The notes: generated by a model from the letters alone, not told the origin. A DNA stretch of 33,713 nucleotides from Rhodopirellula bahusiensis (GCF_002727185.1 NZ_NIZW01000047.1:1-33713); one strand, 5' to 3'; counted from the first letter of the stretch, positions 10,101 through 18,051 are shown. Numbers and translations are program-made.

Positions 10101-10194
10101 TCGACATTGGGAATCTAGCGGAAGCGAACTGCTCAACGTCAATCAACGCATCGGCATCGTCGAAGGTTTGCCAGATCCGTTTACTGATCATTGA
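7129..10194 (+). CDS. Large lipoprotein with TPR-like region, FG-GAP/VCBS repeats and ASPIC/UnbV domain
   Basis: A 1021-residue predicted secreted lipoprotein. The leader ends in LVGC (34-37) or the next WVGC (38-41), either of which could be the lipobox. Residues about 80-330 are helical and TPR-like. From about 510 to 920 there are at least six aspartate-rich FG-GAP/VCBS units, such as LDFDADGRVDLYF, GDWNQDGWPDLLLANF, ADFNRDQKLDLHV and LDYDNNGWIDLLVANG, which normally build a calcium-binding beta-propeller. Residues about 920-1005 are an ASPIC/UnbV domain (IGARVEV ... GDGYACRNE ... HFGLG ... VQWPTG). The family (CRTAC1-like) is common in planctomycetes and its function is unknown. The frame opens at a TTG at 7000, but the ATG at 7129 gives a sensible leader. 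It converges with ispH, leaving a 10-bp gap. Confidence 0.9.
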   Translation: MQATLLLTIFSTATRTPPTASPRRCASLCLGWMLVGCWVGCKPSESTTPEVSTEVPKAVVQEPLSLRDQIERKIRDGRLSEAIVSLDELIATKPSDEIALASQAASLAFEAGDASDAMKRLRDLIQAHPQKVELRRDYAGLLAQRGYRFDANEQYRLLAGRVVLSPPELIGLIYPHRPQVNFEAKPDIQDQAAVNRKGVLSVVAALRSRGDLQEAIDALVNSDEVNRKDPAAVAMLGWLYASAQQTSEWIDWTIEADAKRLRRYPAYWLAWGIALRDGVLSSQTEVTQADFDRRNDFAARCFLEAIRREPHSQVAWDSLSATLEVLDAESKAVSAREGLIEDARERLDERLLQLDETQWLANQLWNAQSNPMSREGQAEMFDRLADMLWKQGCLGESLGWETLLASMHPIKDWSTLRRTTQETFTKHPKGIDEEVLLVGLEPKQFADQRSVWMESLAKRSRSETPAGSESPISVDSTQARLVNVASELGIHFQWFNAVDPVESEFRLHEPLGGGVACLDFDADGRVDLYFNQASGEATTRAGVKPNALYRQLDGKFTDIVDASMSDDRGYGHGVTAGDWNQDGWPDLLLANFGENALLINQADGTFEKHLLSESSETESVSSESFTLSAAIADVTGDNLPDIVEINYVDDPAVRKPIERNPDGTPVKLPGPLHFQPALSEVLVSSGKGAGRRQSLGDSEQARSTGMGVMIADIDQQPGNEIFVANDQRANHLWFQSGDANGKHSWQNQAAIRGVAVGPGGDKNACMGIAMADFNRDQKLDLHVSNFYDEWANHFCQTNAGMFADRAVAFGIDQLTSRTTGFGVQSLDYDNNGWIDLLVANGHVEDLTDRGTPFRMKTQLLVNQGQRFELADMDDPESRWDRERLGRGVATCDFNRDGRLDAVVTYADSAAELLRNETAAVGNYVQLRLIGTRSERDAIGARVEVVSGDQVWTGMVATGDGYACRNEAILHFGLGDMSRLDSITVQWPTGESRHWESSGSELLNVNQRIGIVEGLPDPFTDH

Positions 10195-10204
10195 TCGGGG
10201 CGGC

Positions 10205-11155
10205 TCATTTCGATGCCGCTTGTTCAGCCGCGAAAGCTCGCAAGGGTTTGGGCAGTGGGAACTGCACGTCTTCTTCCCGAACGACTTGAGTGTCGACGGT
10301 GGCGTCGAAGTTGTTTTGTAGCCACTCGATGGTGGATTGAACGACTGATTCAGGAGCACTCGCACCGGCGGTAATCAGAACCGTGTCGTCACTGGAGAAT
10401 TGGTCCGCGGCAAGGTCCTGCGGGCCATCGACCAGCAATGCACGTTTGCCTTGTTCGGCGGCAAGTTCGCGAAGTCGTTGACTGTTGCTGCTGTTTTGGC
10501 TGCCCAACACAACGACCACATTGGCATCGGCCCGGAGCAGCTTGACGGCTTCTTGCCGGTTCTGAGTCGCGTAGCAAATGTCGTCTTTCGGTGGCGAATG
10601 AATTTCGGGGAAACGTTCGCGAAGTCGGCGGATGACTCGACCAGCATCGTCGACCGACAAAGTCGTCTGAGTCAGATAAGCCAGTTGGGTACCGGGTTCG
10701 AATTCCAAGCGGTCAACGTCGTTTTCATCTTCGACCAACACGATCGCTTCGGGGGCTTCGCCCATGGTGCCGAGCACTTCGTCGTGACCTTCGTGGCCAA
10801 TCAAGATGATTGTGTAGCCTGCTTTGGCATACTTGATCGCTTCGAGGTGAACCTTTGTGACCAATGGGCAAGTCGCGTCAAGCGCGTGCAGCTTACGAGC
10901 TTGGGCGGATTTGCGAATTTCGGGCGAAACGCCGTGAGCGGAGAACAGCAACACGCCGCCCTCGGGGACTTCTTCGATTGTGTCGACGAAGACCGCACCT
11001 TTTTCGCGAAAAGTCTTGACCACAAATTGGTTGTGGACGATCTCGTGGTAGACGTAGACCGGTGGGCCAAACTTTTGCAGTGTCAGGTCCAGCGAATCAA
11101 TTGCCATGTTGACCCCGGCGCAGAAACCACGGGGAGCCGCCAAAATGATTTTCAT
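10205..11155 (-). CDS. ispH: 4-hydroxy-3-methylbut-2-enyl diphosphate reductase IspH (LytB)
   Basis: Last enzyme of the MEP pathway: a [4Fe-4S] protein that reduces HMBPP to IPP and DMAPP. The start at 11155 gives MKIILAAPRGFCAGV, the canonical N-terminus, and 316 residues; a frame open to 11200 adds 15 atypical residues. The three cluster cysteines are C12 (GFCAGV), C96 (ATCPLV) and C194 (CYATQNRQEAV). The substrate-binding histidines H41, H74 and H124 and the catalytic E126 (HEGHDEVLG) are all present, as is the SQNSSNSQRL loop. It is divergent from the squalene genes hpnCDE, which consume the isoprenoid precursors it makes, with about 150 bp between them. Confidence 0.97.
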   Translation of the reverse strand: MKIILAAPRGFCAGVNMAIDSLDLTLQKFGPPVYVYHEIVHNQFVVKTFREKGAVFVDTIEEVPEGGVLLFSAHGVSPEIRKSAQARKLHALDATCPLVTKVHLEAIKYAKAGYTIILIGHEGHDEVLGTMGEAPEAIVLVEDENDVDRLEFEPGTQLAYLTQTTLSVDDAGRVIRRLRERFPEIHSPPKDDICYATQNRQEAVKLLRADANVVVVLGSQNSSNSQRLRELAAEQGKRALLVDGPQDLAADQFSSDDTVLITAGASAPESVVQSTIEWLQNNFDATVDTQVVREEDVQFPLPKPLRAFAAEQAASK

Positions 11156-11304
11156 GGGAGTCAATCTTTGAAGTCGCTGGCGGCGTTCAATCGCAGGCAC
11201 CCAGCGTGTTTGTTCTTGGGGAGTTGGTCATCAGCTAGAATAACCGCAGAAGCCCCAAAACGTCCAACGGCCCCATTTCAGGCTGGTCCTCAACAGGTCT
11301 CTCA

Positions 11305-12324
11305 TTGCCCTCCGCCACCACCTTCGATCGCACGGATGACCCCAGACCCGATTCGGGCTGCGCGGGGGTGGTTTCCAGCAAAATTATCCTTGATGAGGAT
11401 GGCCGTGGTTGTTTTCGTGATGGTTTGGCGGAATCTCGCGCCGAGTGTCGCGCCATCGCGAAATCCAGTCGTGAAAATTTTTTGGTGGCGACGTGTTTGT
11501 TGCCGCGAGCGGTGCGTCAGCCGTTTTACGATTTGTATGCCTTTTGTCGCACGGCAGATGACCTAGCGGATGAATCAGGCAGCCCGGAAAAAGCCTTGGT
11601 TGCTCTGGAGAAGTACCGGCTTGCGGTCGCGGGGATGTATTCCCAGACGGAGCAAAACACGCAATGCGAGGGCATCTTCTTGGCGCTCGCGGACACGGTC
11701 CAGCGGTTTTCGATTCCTCGACAATTGCTGGACGATTTGCTGGACGCATTCGTTCAGGATCAATCGACGGTTGGCTATCGCGATGAAGAGCAGTTGCTGG
11801 ACTACTGTCGCCGATCAGCCAACCCGGTCGGCCGAATGATCCTGCGGTTGGCAGATGCGGACACCGACGAAAACGTGTTGTTGTCAGATGAAATTTGCAC
11901 CGCATTGCAGTTGGTCAATTTTTGGCAGGACGTTTCTCGCGATCGGCTGATTGGTCGCGTTTATCTCCCCGAGTCGATCATGCAAAGATTTGGGTTCGAC
12001 GAAGACACCATCCGCCGAGTTTTGAATTCGGGGCAGACCACGCCCAGCGAAATTCGTGAGGCGATCCAATTCCTGTGTGAACAAACACGAGATCGATTTC
12101 ATCGCGGGAAGCCGTTGGTGGACCGTGTTCCAAGATGGTTGAACGCTGATTTGAGTCTGTTCATTGGAGGTGGCCTCGCGACCATCGAGGCGATCGAAGC
12201 GATTGAGTTTGATGTGTTGCGAGTCCGTCCCGTCGTTCGACGTTCGACGCAAATACGGTTGCTCGGTCGAGCAATGTGGCAACGGTTTCGATTCGGACGC
12301 GTCAGCGGGGGAGACTCACGATGA
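11305..12324 (+). CDS. hpnC: Hydroxysqualene synthase HpnC (squalene/phytoene synthase family)
   Basis: Trans-isoprenyl diphosphate synthase-fold protein that, in the HpnCDE route, converts presqualene diphosphate to hydroxysqualene. It carries NFLVATCLLPRAVR, the first aspartate-rich motif ADDLADE (about 84-90) and the second, NFWQDVSRDR with GRVYLP (aspartate near 209). The NFLVA and NFWQD wording and the position ahead of hpnD favour HpnC over phytoene synthase. The start is uncertain: no ATG lies ahead of the conserved domain, only TTG at 11305, GTG at 11368 and TTG at 11425. The last gives the compact N-terminus usual in the family. The stop overlaps the hpnD ATG as ATGA. Confidence 0.87.
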   Translation: MPSATTFDRTDDPRPDSGCAGVVSSKIILDEDGRGCFRDGLAESRAECRAIAKSSRENFLVATCLLPRAVRQPFYDLYAFCRTADDLADESGSPEKALVALEKYRLAVAGMYSQTEQNTQCEGIFLALADTVQRFSIPRQLLDDLLDAFVQDQSTVGYRDEEQLLDYCRRSANPVGRMILRLADADTDENVLLSDEICTALQLVNFWQDVSRDRLIGRVYLPESIMQRFGFDEDTIRRVLNSGQTTPSEIREAIQFLCEQTRDRFHRGKPLVDRVPRWLNADLSLFIGGGLATIEAIEAIEFDVLRVRPVVRRSTQIRLLGRAMWQRFRFGRVSGGDSR

Positions 12325-13331
12325 CGCCCGAGCACAAGCAACTGGCATCCAGCTACGCCGCCGTCCGAAGAATTTCGCGTCGATCGGGAAGCAGTTTTTA
12401 TCGCTCGTTTTGGTTGCTGCCGCGAGCGAAGCGGGATGCAATGTCAGCGCTGTACGCCTTCGCTCGCGTGACGGATGATCTGGGGGATTGCAACGAACCG
12501 CTGGCGTTGCGACGGAGGTGGCTGCAGTGGTGGCGGCAGACGACGGCGATGAATTTAATTGGCGAAGGTAGCCAGCCGATTCGTTTGGCGGACGACATCG
12601 AGAACATTCCGCCCAACTCAACAGTGGATTTGGTTCGGCACGCAACCGAGATCATGCCCGCCCTCCGCCATTCCGCGAATCGCTACCAGATTCCGTCTCG
12701 ATATTTGTTGGAAATCATTGACGGCGTGATGGCCGACCAGGAGAAGAACCGTTTCGACACTTTTGAGCAGCTTGAACATTATTGTTACTTGGTTGCGTCG
12801 GCTGTTGGCATTGCATGCTTGCATATTTGGGGATTCCGATCGCCGTTGCCGATGCAGGCAGCCGTGGATTGCGGGTTGGCGTTTCAACTGACCAATATTC
12901 TGCGGGATGTCAACGAAGACGCCGATCGCGGTCGTATCTATCTTCCCCGTCAGCACTATGAACAACATGGTTTAGAAGAAGATGACCTTCTGAATCCTCG
13001 CAAAGACGCGCGTTTGCGTTGTTTGTTGTTGGACGAGACTCGGCGTGCAGCGAAGCTGTTTGATTCGGGCTGGCGAGTTTGGGATTCTTTGGATGACGAT
13101 GGCCGGCCGATGTTCAGCATGATGTGGCGGACGTACCGAAAGTTGTTGCAACGTATCATTGACGACCCGGACGCGGTGGTTTCTCGAAGAGTTTCATTGG
13201 GAATGCGAGATCGCATTGGAATCGTGTCTCACCATTTTGTTGGACCGCTCTACCGACGACTGCCCGTTCCACCGCTGGAGTTGTTGACTGTCGACGGTGG
13301 TGTCTCGACTGATACTGACGAACCGGTATGA
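12321..13331 (+). CDS. hpnD: Presqualene diphosphate synthase HpnD
   Basis: Condenses two farnesyl diphosphates to presqualene diphosphate, the first committed step to squalene. It has 336 residues. Motifs are YAFARVTDDLGD (second aspartate-rich-type site, 52-56) and NILRDVNEDADRGRIYLP (D196 to D200). The ATG at 12321 overlaps the hpnC stop by four bases and has a GGGGGAG ribosome site at 12307-12313; an ATG at 12276 lies inside hpnC and lacks this. The last codons overlap the hpnE start as ATGA. Phytoene synthase belongs to the same superfamily, but the paired paralogue and HpnE make HpnD the better reading. Confidence 0.92.
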   Translation: MTPEHKQLASSYAAVRRISRRSGSSFYRSFWLLPRAKRDAMSALYAFARVTDDLGDCNEPLALRRRWLQWWRQTTAMNLIGEGSQPIRLADDIENIPPNSTVDLVRHATEIMPALRHSANRYQIPSRYLLEIIDGVMADQEKNRFDTFEQLEHYCYLVASAVGIACLHIWGFRSPLPMQAAVDCGLAFQLTNILRDVNEDADRGRIYLPRQHYEQHGLEEDDLLNPRKDARLRCLLLDETRRAAKLFDSGWRVWDSLDDDGRPMFSMMWRTYRKLLQRIIDDPDAVVSRRVSLGMRDRIGIVSHHFVGPLYRRLPVPPLELLTVDGGVSTDTDEPV

Positions 13332-14779
13332 CGATTCGTGTCGTTGTTATAGGAGGAGGCATCGCCGGGCTGTCCGCTGCGGAGGCACTTTCGCGAACAG
13401 GCGTATTTCGTCGTGCAGAACTGGAAGTCGTGCTGGTCGACTCTCGGCACAACACTGGTGGGCGAGCAGGATCGTTTGTGGAGCCAACCACTGGCCAGTC
13501 GGTGGACTATTGCCAGCATGTCGCGATGGGTTGCTGCACGACGTTGTTGGACCTGCTCGAGCGGATGAACTTGCTGGATCATTTTCAACGTTTCGAAGAT
13601 CTGACGTTCTATCACCCGCGGCATGGATTCAGTCGTTTCAGCCCGAGTTCATGGTTGCCGCCACCGTTGCATCTCGCTTCGGCGTTGTCTTCATTGAAGC
13701 ATCTGACGTCGAAGAATCAGCGAGAGATTCGGTCGGGATTGTGGCGCCTGATGCGGACGCGGGAGGCCGAATTGGTCGATGTGACTGCGTTGGATTGGCT
13801 GAAGGCCTGTGGTCAGTCCGAAGACACGCTGGAGAAGTTTTGGGATGTGATTTTGGTGAGCGCTTTGGGCGATGCTCCAGATCACGTCTCGATGGCCGCA
13901 GCTAGAAAGGTGTTGATTGATGGGTTTGCCGGGGCGAGACATGCAAGTGACGTCTGGGTGCCGCGACGTCCACTGTCAGAGATCTTTGGAGAACGCTTTC
14001 GAGAACCATTGGCTCGGTGCGGCGTTGGGTTTGAGTTGGGGCATGCGGTACGCGGATTGAGTTGGGATGCAGCCTCTGGGCAGTGGGACATCGAACGCTC
14101 CGGTGCTGATTGCTTGAAGGCTGATCATGTGATTGTGGCGACGCCGTGGCACGTCAGTCGCCGCTGGTTTCCGGAATTGTGGGACGATTGCTCTGGGCAG
14201 CAGCGACGGGAAGACGTGGAGCGGGCGGACGCATTTGCATCGTCGCCAATCACTGGCTTGCATCTGTGGCTCGATCGTTCGCTTACGCCCATGCCGCATG
14301 TGGTGATGGTGGGAACACTGGCTCAATGGTTCTTTCAAAATCCGATCAAATCGTCTGAGCCAACACCGACTTCGGACGGCGTTTATCACCAGGTCGTGAT
14401 CAGCGGGAGGCATGCCGGAAGTGACTGGCCCAAGGAGAGACTGATCGCGGAAGTGGTGCGAGAACTGTCGGAGGCGTTTCCCGAAGCCGGAGTTCCTCAA
14501 GTTTTGAAAAGCCGCATTGTGATGGATCCGCACGCTGTTTTCAGTGTCAGTCCGGAGACCCAAGTCCGGCGTCCGAAATCGACGACAGCACTTTCTGGGC
14601 TACATTTAGCGGGAGACGCGATCGCGACGGGATGGCCGGCAACGATGGAAGGTGCCGCGATCAGCGGGCAGATGGCGGCGAAGTCGGTGCTGGATTCAGT
14701 TTTGGTGGGGGGCGGCGAGCAAGTCGCTTTTTCCGAAGAACTCAAGCGAGGTTGGCTGGCTCGTCGATTGATCCGGTAG
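13328..14779 (+). CDS. hpnE: Hydroxysqualene dehydroxylase HpnE (FAD amine-oxidase fold)
   Basis: Flavoprotein of 483 residues that reduces hydroxysqualene to squalene, completing the HpnCDE pathway. It opens with a Rossmann dinucleotide motif, VVVIGGGIAGLSAAEAL, and VDSRHNTGGRAGSF. It ends with the family C-terminal FAD motif LHLAGDAIATGWPATMEGA. CrtI-type phytoene desaturases are related, but length and gene order hpnC-hpnD-hpnE support HpnE. It overlaps hpnD by four bases. In planctomycetes, squalene from this route has been linked to C30 carotenoids as well as to hopanoid-type lipids; no squalene-hopene cyclase is seen here. Confidence 0.92.
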   Translation: MTIRVVVIGGGIAGLSAAEALSRTGVFRRAELEVVLVDSRHNTGGRAGSFVEPTTGQSVDYCQHVAMGCCTTLLDLLERMNLLDHFQRFEDLTFYHPRHGFSRFSPSSWLPPPLHLASALSSLKHLTSKNQREIRSGLWRLMRTREAELVDVTALDWLKACGQSEDTLEKFWDVILVSALGDAPDHVSMAAARKVLIDGFAGARHASDVWVPRRPLSEIFGERFREPLARCGVGFELGHAVRGLSWDAASGQWDIERSGADCLKADHVIVATPWHVSRRWFPELWDDCSGQQRREDVERADAFASSPITGLHLWLDRSLTPMPHVVMVGTLAQWFFQNPIKSSEPTPTSDGVYHQVVISGRHAGSDWPKERLIAEVVRELSEAFPEAGVPQVLKSRIVMDPHAVFSVSPETQVRRPKSTTALSGLHLAGDAIATGWPATMEGAAISGQMAAKSVLDSVLVGGGEQVAFSEELKRGWLARRLIR

Positions 14780-14867
14780 TCCGTCGAGATGGGATGCTGA
14801 GCGATCTGGTTTGCCGTGCACCTAAAGTATTCAATCGAATGACCCTTTTTCACGGGAGTGAACGATT

Positions 14868-17381
14868 TTGGATCAACTGATCCCCGCATCTTTGGCCGAG
14901 CGTCGGCGTTGGGTGGTTGCACCTGATCAGACTGATCACCCGCCAGGTGAGATGGTGTTGTACTGGATGCACAACGCCGTGCGGGGGCACGAAAATCCAG
15001 CTTTGGATGCGGCGATTTGGATGGCACATCAAACCGGATTGCCGCTTCTTGTGTACCACGGTCTTTCCGAAAAGTACCCGTATGCGTCGGACCGGCATCA
15101 CGCTTTCATCATGCAGGGGGCACGCGATGTTCAGCGAGAATTGCAAGCAAGGGGGATCACCTACGCTTTCCATTTAGAACGTCATGGGCACCGCGGGCCG
15201 CACCTTCGAGATTTGTGTCGGCGTGCTGCGGTGCTCGTCAGCGAGGAAATGCCCGTTGCGCCAATTGCATGTTGGGTCGAGCGATTGCGAAGTTTGGTGA
15301 CGACGCCGATCATGTTGGTCGACACGAGTTGCATTGTTCCATCTCAGTCGGTGGAAGCGGCTCCGACGCGAGCGTACGAGTTCCGACGTGCAATTCAGGG
15401 TGAACTCGAGGATCGACTGGAACGCCCATACCAAGAGTTGCCTGCCAACGTGAAACCGGCCAAGTTCACGGGGCCTTTGGGATTCGACCCGATTGATCTG
15501 CAGGACATTGGTTTGTCTGATCTGATTGGCCAATGCAAAATCGATCATTCAGTTGGTCCTGTCGCTGATACTCCCGGAGGAACGAGAGCAGGATACGCTC
15601 GTTGGAATCACTTTTGTGAGGCTTCGCTGAACCAGTATTCGAAACGTCGCAATCGTTCCGACGAACCGTTGGCGGTCAGTCGCATGAGCGGTTATTTGCA
15701 TTACGGAATGGTCAGCCCATTCCGCATCGCTCGGGAAGCCGCCGCGAAGGGTGCGACGAAATTCGTGGATGAACTGGTGGTTTGGCGAGAGATGGTGTTT
15801 CGATTTTGCTTGGAGCATGTCGAAGACCTCGACACGATGGCCGCGCTTCCGGATTGGGCACGCGAAACGTTGCAAGATCATGCCGAGGATCCTCGCGACG
15901 AGGTGTTGGACTGGGAGTCACTCGCACGCGGGAAGTCTTCGCTGCCACTTTGGAATTTGGCTCAGAAGAGTCTTCTGCAGCATGGTGAGTTGCACAACAA
16001 TTTGCGGATGACTTGGGGCAAAGCATTTCTCGCGATGACTTCTCAGCCCTCTCAGGCTCTGGCCCAGTGCATCGACCTGAATCATCGGTATGCGATCGAT
16101 GGCCGAAGTCCGGTCAGCTACAGCGGTATCCTGTGGTGCTTGGGGCAGTTTGATCGTCCTTTCATGCCAGAACAAGCGATCTATGGAACCGTTCGAGCAC
16201 GAGATGTCGATGAACACGAACGCCGCATCGACGTGCCGCGATTGACTGGCTGGATTGATCGTCCGATTGCCGAATCTTTGCCTCGCGTCGCGATCATTGG
16301 TGCGGGACTTGGGGGATTGGCCGCGGCACGAACATTGGCCGACCACGGGTTGGATGTTTGCGTGTTTGAAAAATCTCGCGGTGTCGGCGGACGTATGGCG
16401 ACTCGACGCAGCGACACGGGTGGAGGCTTTGATCATGGTGCCCAGTACTTCACTGTTCGTGACGATCGATTCGCTCGGCACGTGCGAAGTTGGATCCACC
16501 AAGGTTTGGTCGCACCCTGGATGCAGCCCATCGTCGAGTTGAAGCGGGGCGGGCAGGTCATGGAAGAGAAATGCGGCACACCTCGATACGTTGGTGTTCC
16601 TGGGATGAACGCGATTGGCAAGCATTTTTCTGCCGATTTGAATGTTCAATTGCGATCGACTGTTGTTTCCATCGAACGAGCAGGCGATCGGTGGAAGCTG
16701 CGACTTGAGAAGGCAGACGGTCCATCTTCCAGTGATTCTTCTTGCGAAATGGCGGATGACGAATTCGATTGCGTGATTGTGAATTGTCCACCAGAGCAAG
16801 CGGCAAATCTGTTGGATGGACACACGGACATCGTCGAAGCTGCGAAGCAGGTTGAGATGTTGCCGTGCTGGTCCGCGATGATTCGTGGAGAAGGTCTTTC
16901 TGACCTTGGCTACGCGGGAGCCTTCATCAATGAAGGGCCGCTGTCGTGGACCGCTCGCAACGATGCGAAACCGGGGCGAGAGACCGCCGACGCAGCTCAT
17001 AGTTCATGGGTGTTGCACGCTTCCACGGATTGGTCGAAGAAGCACCTGGAGCAATCGGCCGAATGGGTCGCCGAACAGTTGCTCGTCGCATTCCAGGAAG
17101 CGACCGGTCAGCAATTTGACAAAGTGATCATCAACCAAGCTCATCGATGGCGATACGCCAATCCTGTGTCGCCATTGGAGCAGGATTGTTTGTGGGACCC
17201 GACCACGGGACTCGGAGCCTGCGGTGATTGGTGTGGCGGCCCGCGGGTCGAAGGTGCCTTCCTGAGCGGAATGGCGATGGCGGGTGCCGTGATGCGTCAC
17301 ACAACAATCGATCGCGCGGCGCCGAAGTTGGACGGCTTAGCTGATTCAGTTACGCGGACGCAAAAAGTCGACGCGGTTTAG
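14868..17381 (+). CDS. Fusion: class II photolyase-like domain plus renalase-like FAD oxidoreductase
   Basis: One uninterrupted frame of 837 codons holds two flavoprotein domains. Residues about 25-465 resemble class II CPD photolyases: VLYWMHNAVRGHENPAL near the start, then LRMTWGKAFLAM, DGRSPVSYSGILW (411-423), FDRPF and YGTVR in the FAD-binding half. The usual DGRDPNGY motif is altered to DGRSPVSY. After a short linker, residue 471 begins a second Rossmann motif (LPRVAIIGAGLGG), then EKSRGVGGRMATRR and FDHGAQYFTVRD, typical of renalase-like NAD(P)/FAD oxidoreductases (COG3380), up to about 825. A TTG start at 14868 is supported by GGGAG at 14854-14858 and by the lack of an earlier candidate. 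It lies 88 bp after hpnE on the same strand, and its 3' end overlaps fliO by 32 bp. DNA repair activity is plausible, not shown. Confidence 0.88.
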   Translation: MDQLIPASLAERRRWVVAPDQTDHPPGEMVLYWMHNAVRGHENPALDAAIWMAHQTGLPLLVYHGLSEKYPYASDRHHAFIMQGARDVQRELQARGITYAFHLERHGHRGPHLRDLCRRAAVLVSEEMPVAPIACWVERLRSLVTTPIMLVDTSCIVPSQSVEAAPTRAYEFRRAIQGELEDRLERPYQELPANVKPAKFTGPLGFDPIDLQDIGLSDLIGQCKIDHSVGPVADTPGGTRAGYARWNHFCEASLNQYSKRRNRSDEPLAVSRMSGYLHYGMVSPFRIAREAAAKGATKFVDELVVWREMVFRFCLEHVEDLDTMAALPDWARETLQDHAEDPRDEVLDWESLARGKSSLPLWNLAQKSLLQHGELHNNLRMTWGKAFLAMTSQPSQALAQCIDLNHRYAIDGRSPVSYSGILWCLGQFDRPFMPEQAIYGTVRARDVDEHERRIDVPRLTGWIDRPIAESLPRVAIIGAGLGGLAAARTLADHGLDVCVFEKSRGVGGRMATRRSDTGGGFDHGAQYFTVRDDRFARHVRSWIHQGLVAPWMQPIVELKRGGQVMEEKCGTPRYVGVPGMNAIGKHFSADLNVQLRSTVVSIERAGDRWKLRLEKADGPSSSDSSCEMADDEFDCVIVNCPPEQAANLLDGHTDIVEAAKQVEMLPCWSAMIRGEGLSDLGYAGAFINEGPLSWTARNDAKPGRETADAAHSSWVLHASTDWSKKHLEQSAEWVAEQLLVAFQEATGQQFDKVIINQAHRWRYANPVSPLEQDCLWDPTTGLGACGDWCGGPRVEGAFLSGMAMAGAVMRHTTIDRAAPKLDGLADSVTRTQKVDAV

Positions 17382-18051
17382 ACGGTGTGGTCTCGGAAGC
17401 AGCGGGGCGCTCCACGAACCCAGATGCCACCGGCTCTCGTTCGATTTGACGCATGGTTTGCTCAAAGACGGCACGCGCTTCGGCGGAGCAACTGGCGATC
17501 AGTTCTCGAACTTCATCGGGGTCGGTGACTTCTGAAATGGGCGTCACACCGGAGGACGTTTGGCTGAGCACCAAGACACGACGGCCACATTTGACGAGCA
17601 AGAGTTTGGTTCGCGGGTCGAGCATGACATGCCCGAGTGGACTGAGCGTGGAGGCCGACAAGGGTTTGGATGCGGCGGTACCGCCTCCGAATCGACGGCT
17701 GACCCAGACCAACCCACAGAACAAAGCCAACACGATGGCGAGACTCGAGCCAACGGTGACAAGCGGTGCGATGTTTTTTGATCGCGAAGATTCGCCATCG
17801 GGTTTGAGTTCGAGACCGGAGCCTTTGCTTTCCGACGGAAGTTGGTATGCAGACGCTTCTTGATTCTCCGCACGAGTCGACAGAGCAGGGAACCCACGCC
17901 CGACGACTTTGGGTGCTTCGGGTGAAACACTTTGCGATGGCAGCGTGTTGCTGAGGTAGCTTTGGTCCGCGACGGCGGTTTCGCCAACGCAAACGATTGT
18001 GACGAAGGCCAGTACGAGGCAGTTGGCCGGTGCGGTGATGCGACGGATCAT
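17350..18051 (-). CDS. fliO: Flagellar export apparatus protein FliO
   Basis: A 233-residue protein with a signal peptide-like N-terminus (about 1-29), a low-complexity periplasmic stretch, one membrane helix at about 94-118 ending in WVSRRF, and a cytoplasmic domain (SPLGHVMLDPRTKLLLVKCGRRVLVLSQ) with the small beta-rich fold of FliO. FliO helps assemble the FliP export core. FliO sequences diverge strongly, so position after fliN carries part of the call. Its start overlaps the fliN stop as ATGA (18048-18051). fliP, which often follows, is not downstream; instead the gene runs 32 bp into the convergent photolyase fusion. Confidence 0.82.
   Translation of the reverse strand: MIRRITAPANCLVLAFVTIVCVGETAVADQSYLSNTLPSQSVSPEAPKVVGRGFPALSTRAENQEASAYQLPSESKGSGLELKPDGESSRSKNIAPLVTVGSSLAIVLALFCGLVWVSRRFGGGTAASKPLSASTLSPLGHVMLDPRTKLLLVKCGRRVLVLSQTSSGVTPISEVTDPDEVRELIASCSAEARAVFEQTMRQIEREPVASGFVERPAASETTPSKPRRLFASA

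Noticed and set aside
10400..11566. Plus-strand frame across ispH and into hpnC
   Set aside because: It is antisense to ispH, with its conserved cysteines, and out of frame with hpnC. No protein family features.
12321..14779. hpnD and hpnE as phytoene synthase and phytoene desaturase
   Set aside because: The presence of two synthase paralogues followed by this dehydroxylase-type flavoprotein matches the HpnC-HpnD-HpnE set better than a CrtB-CrtI pair.
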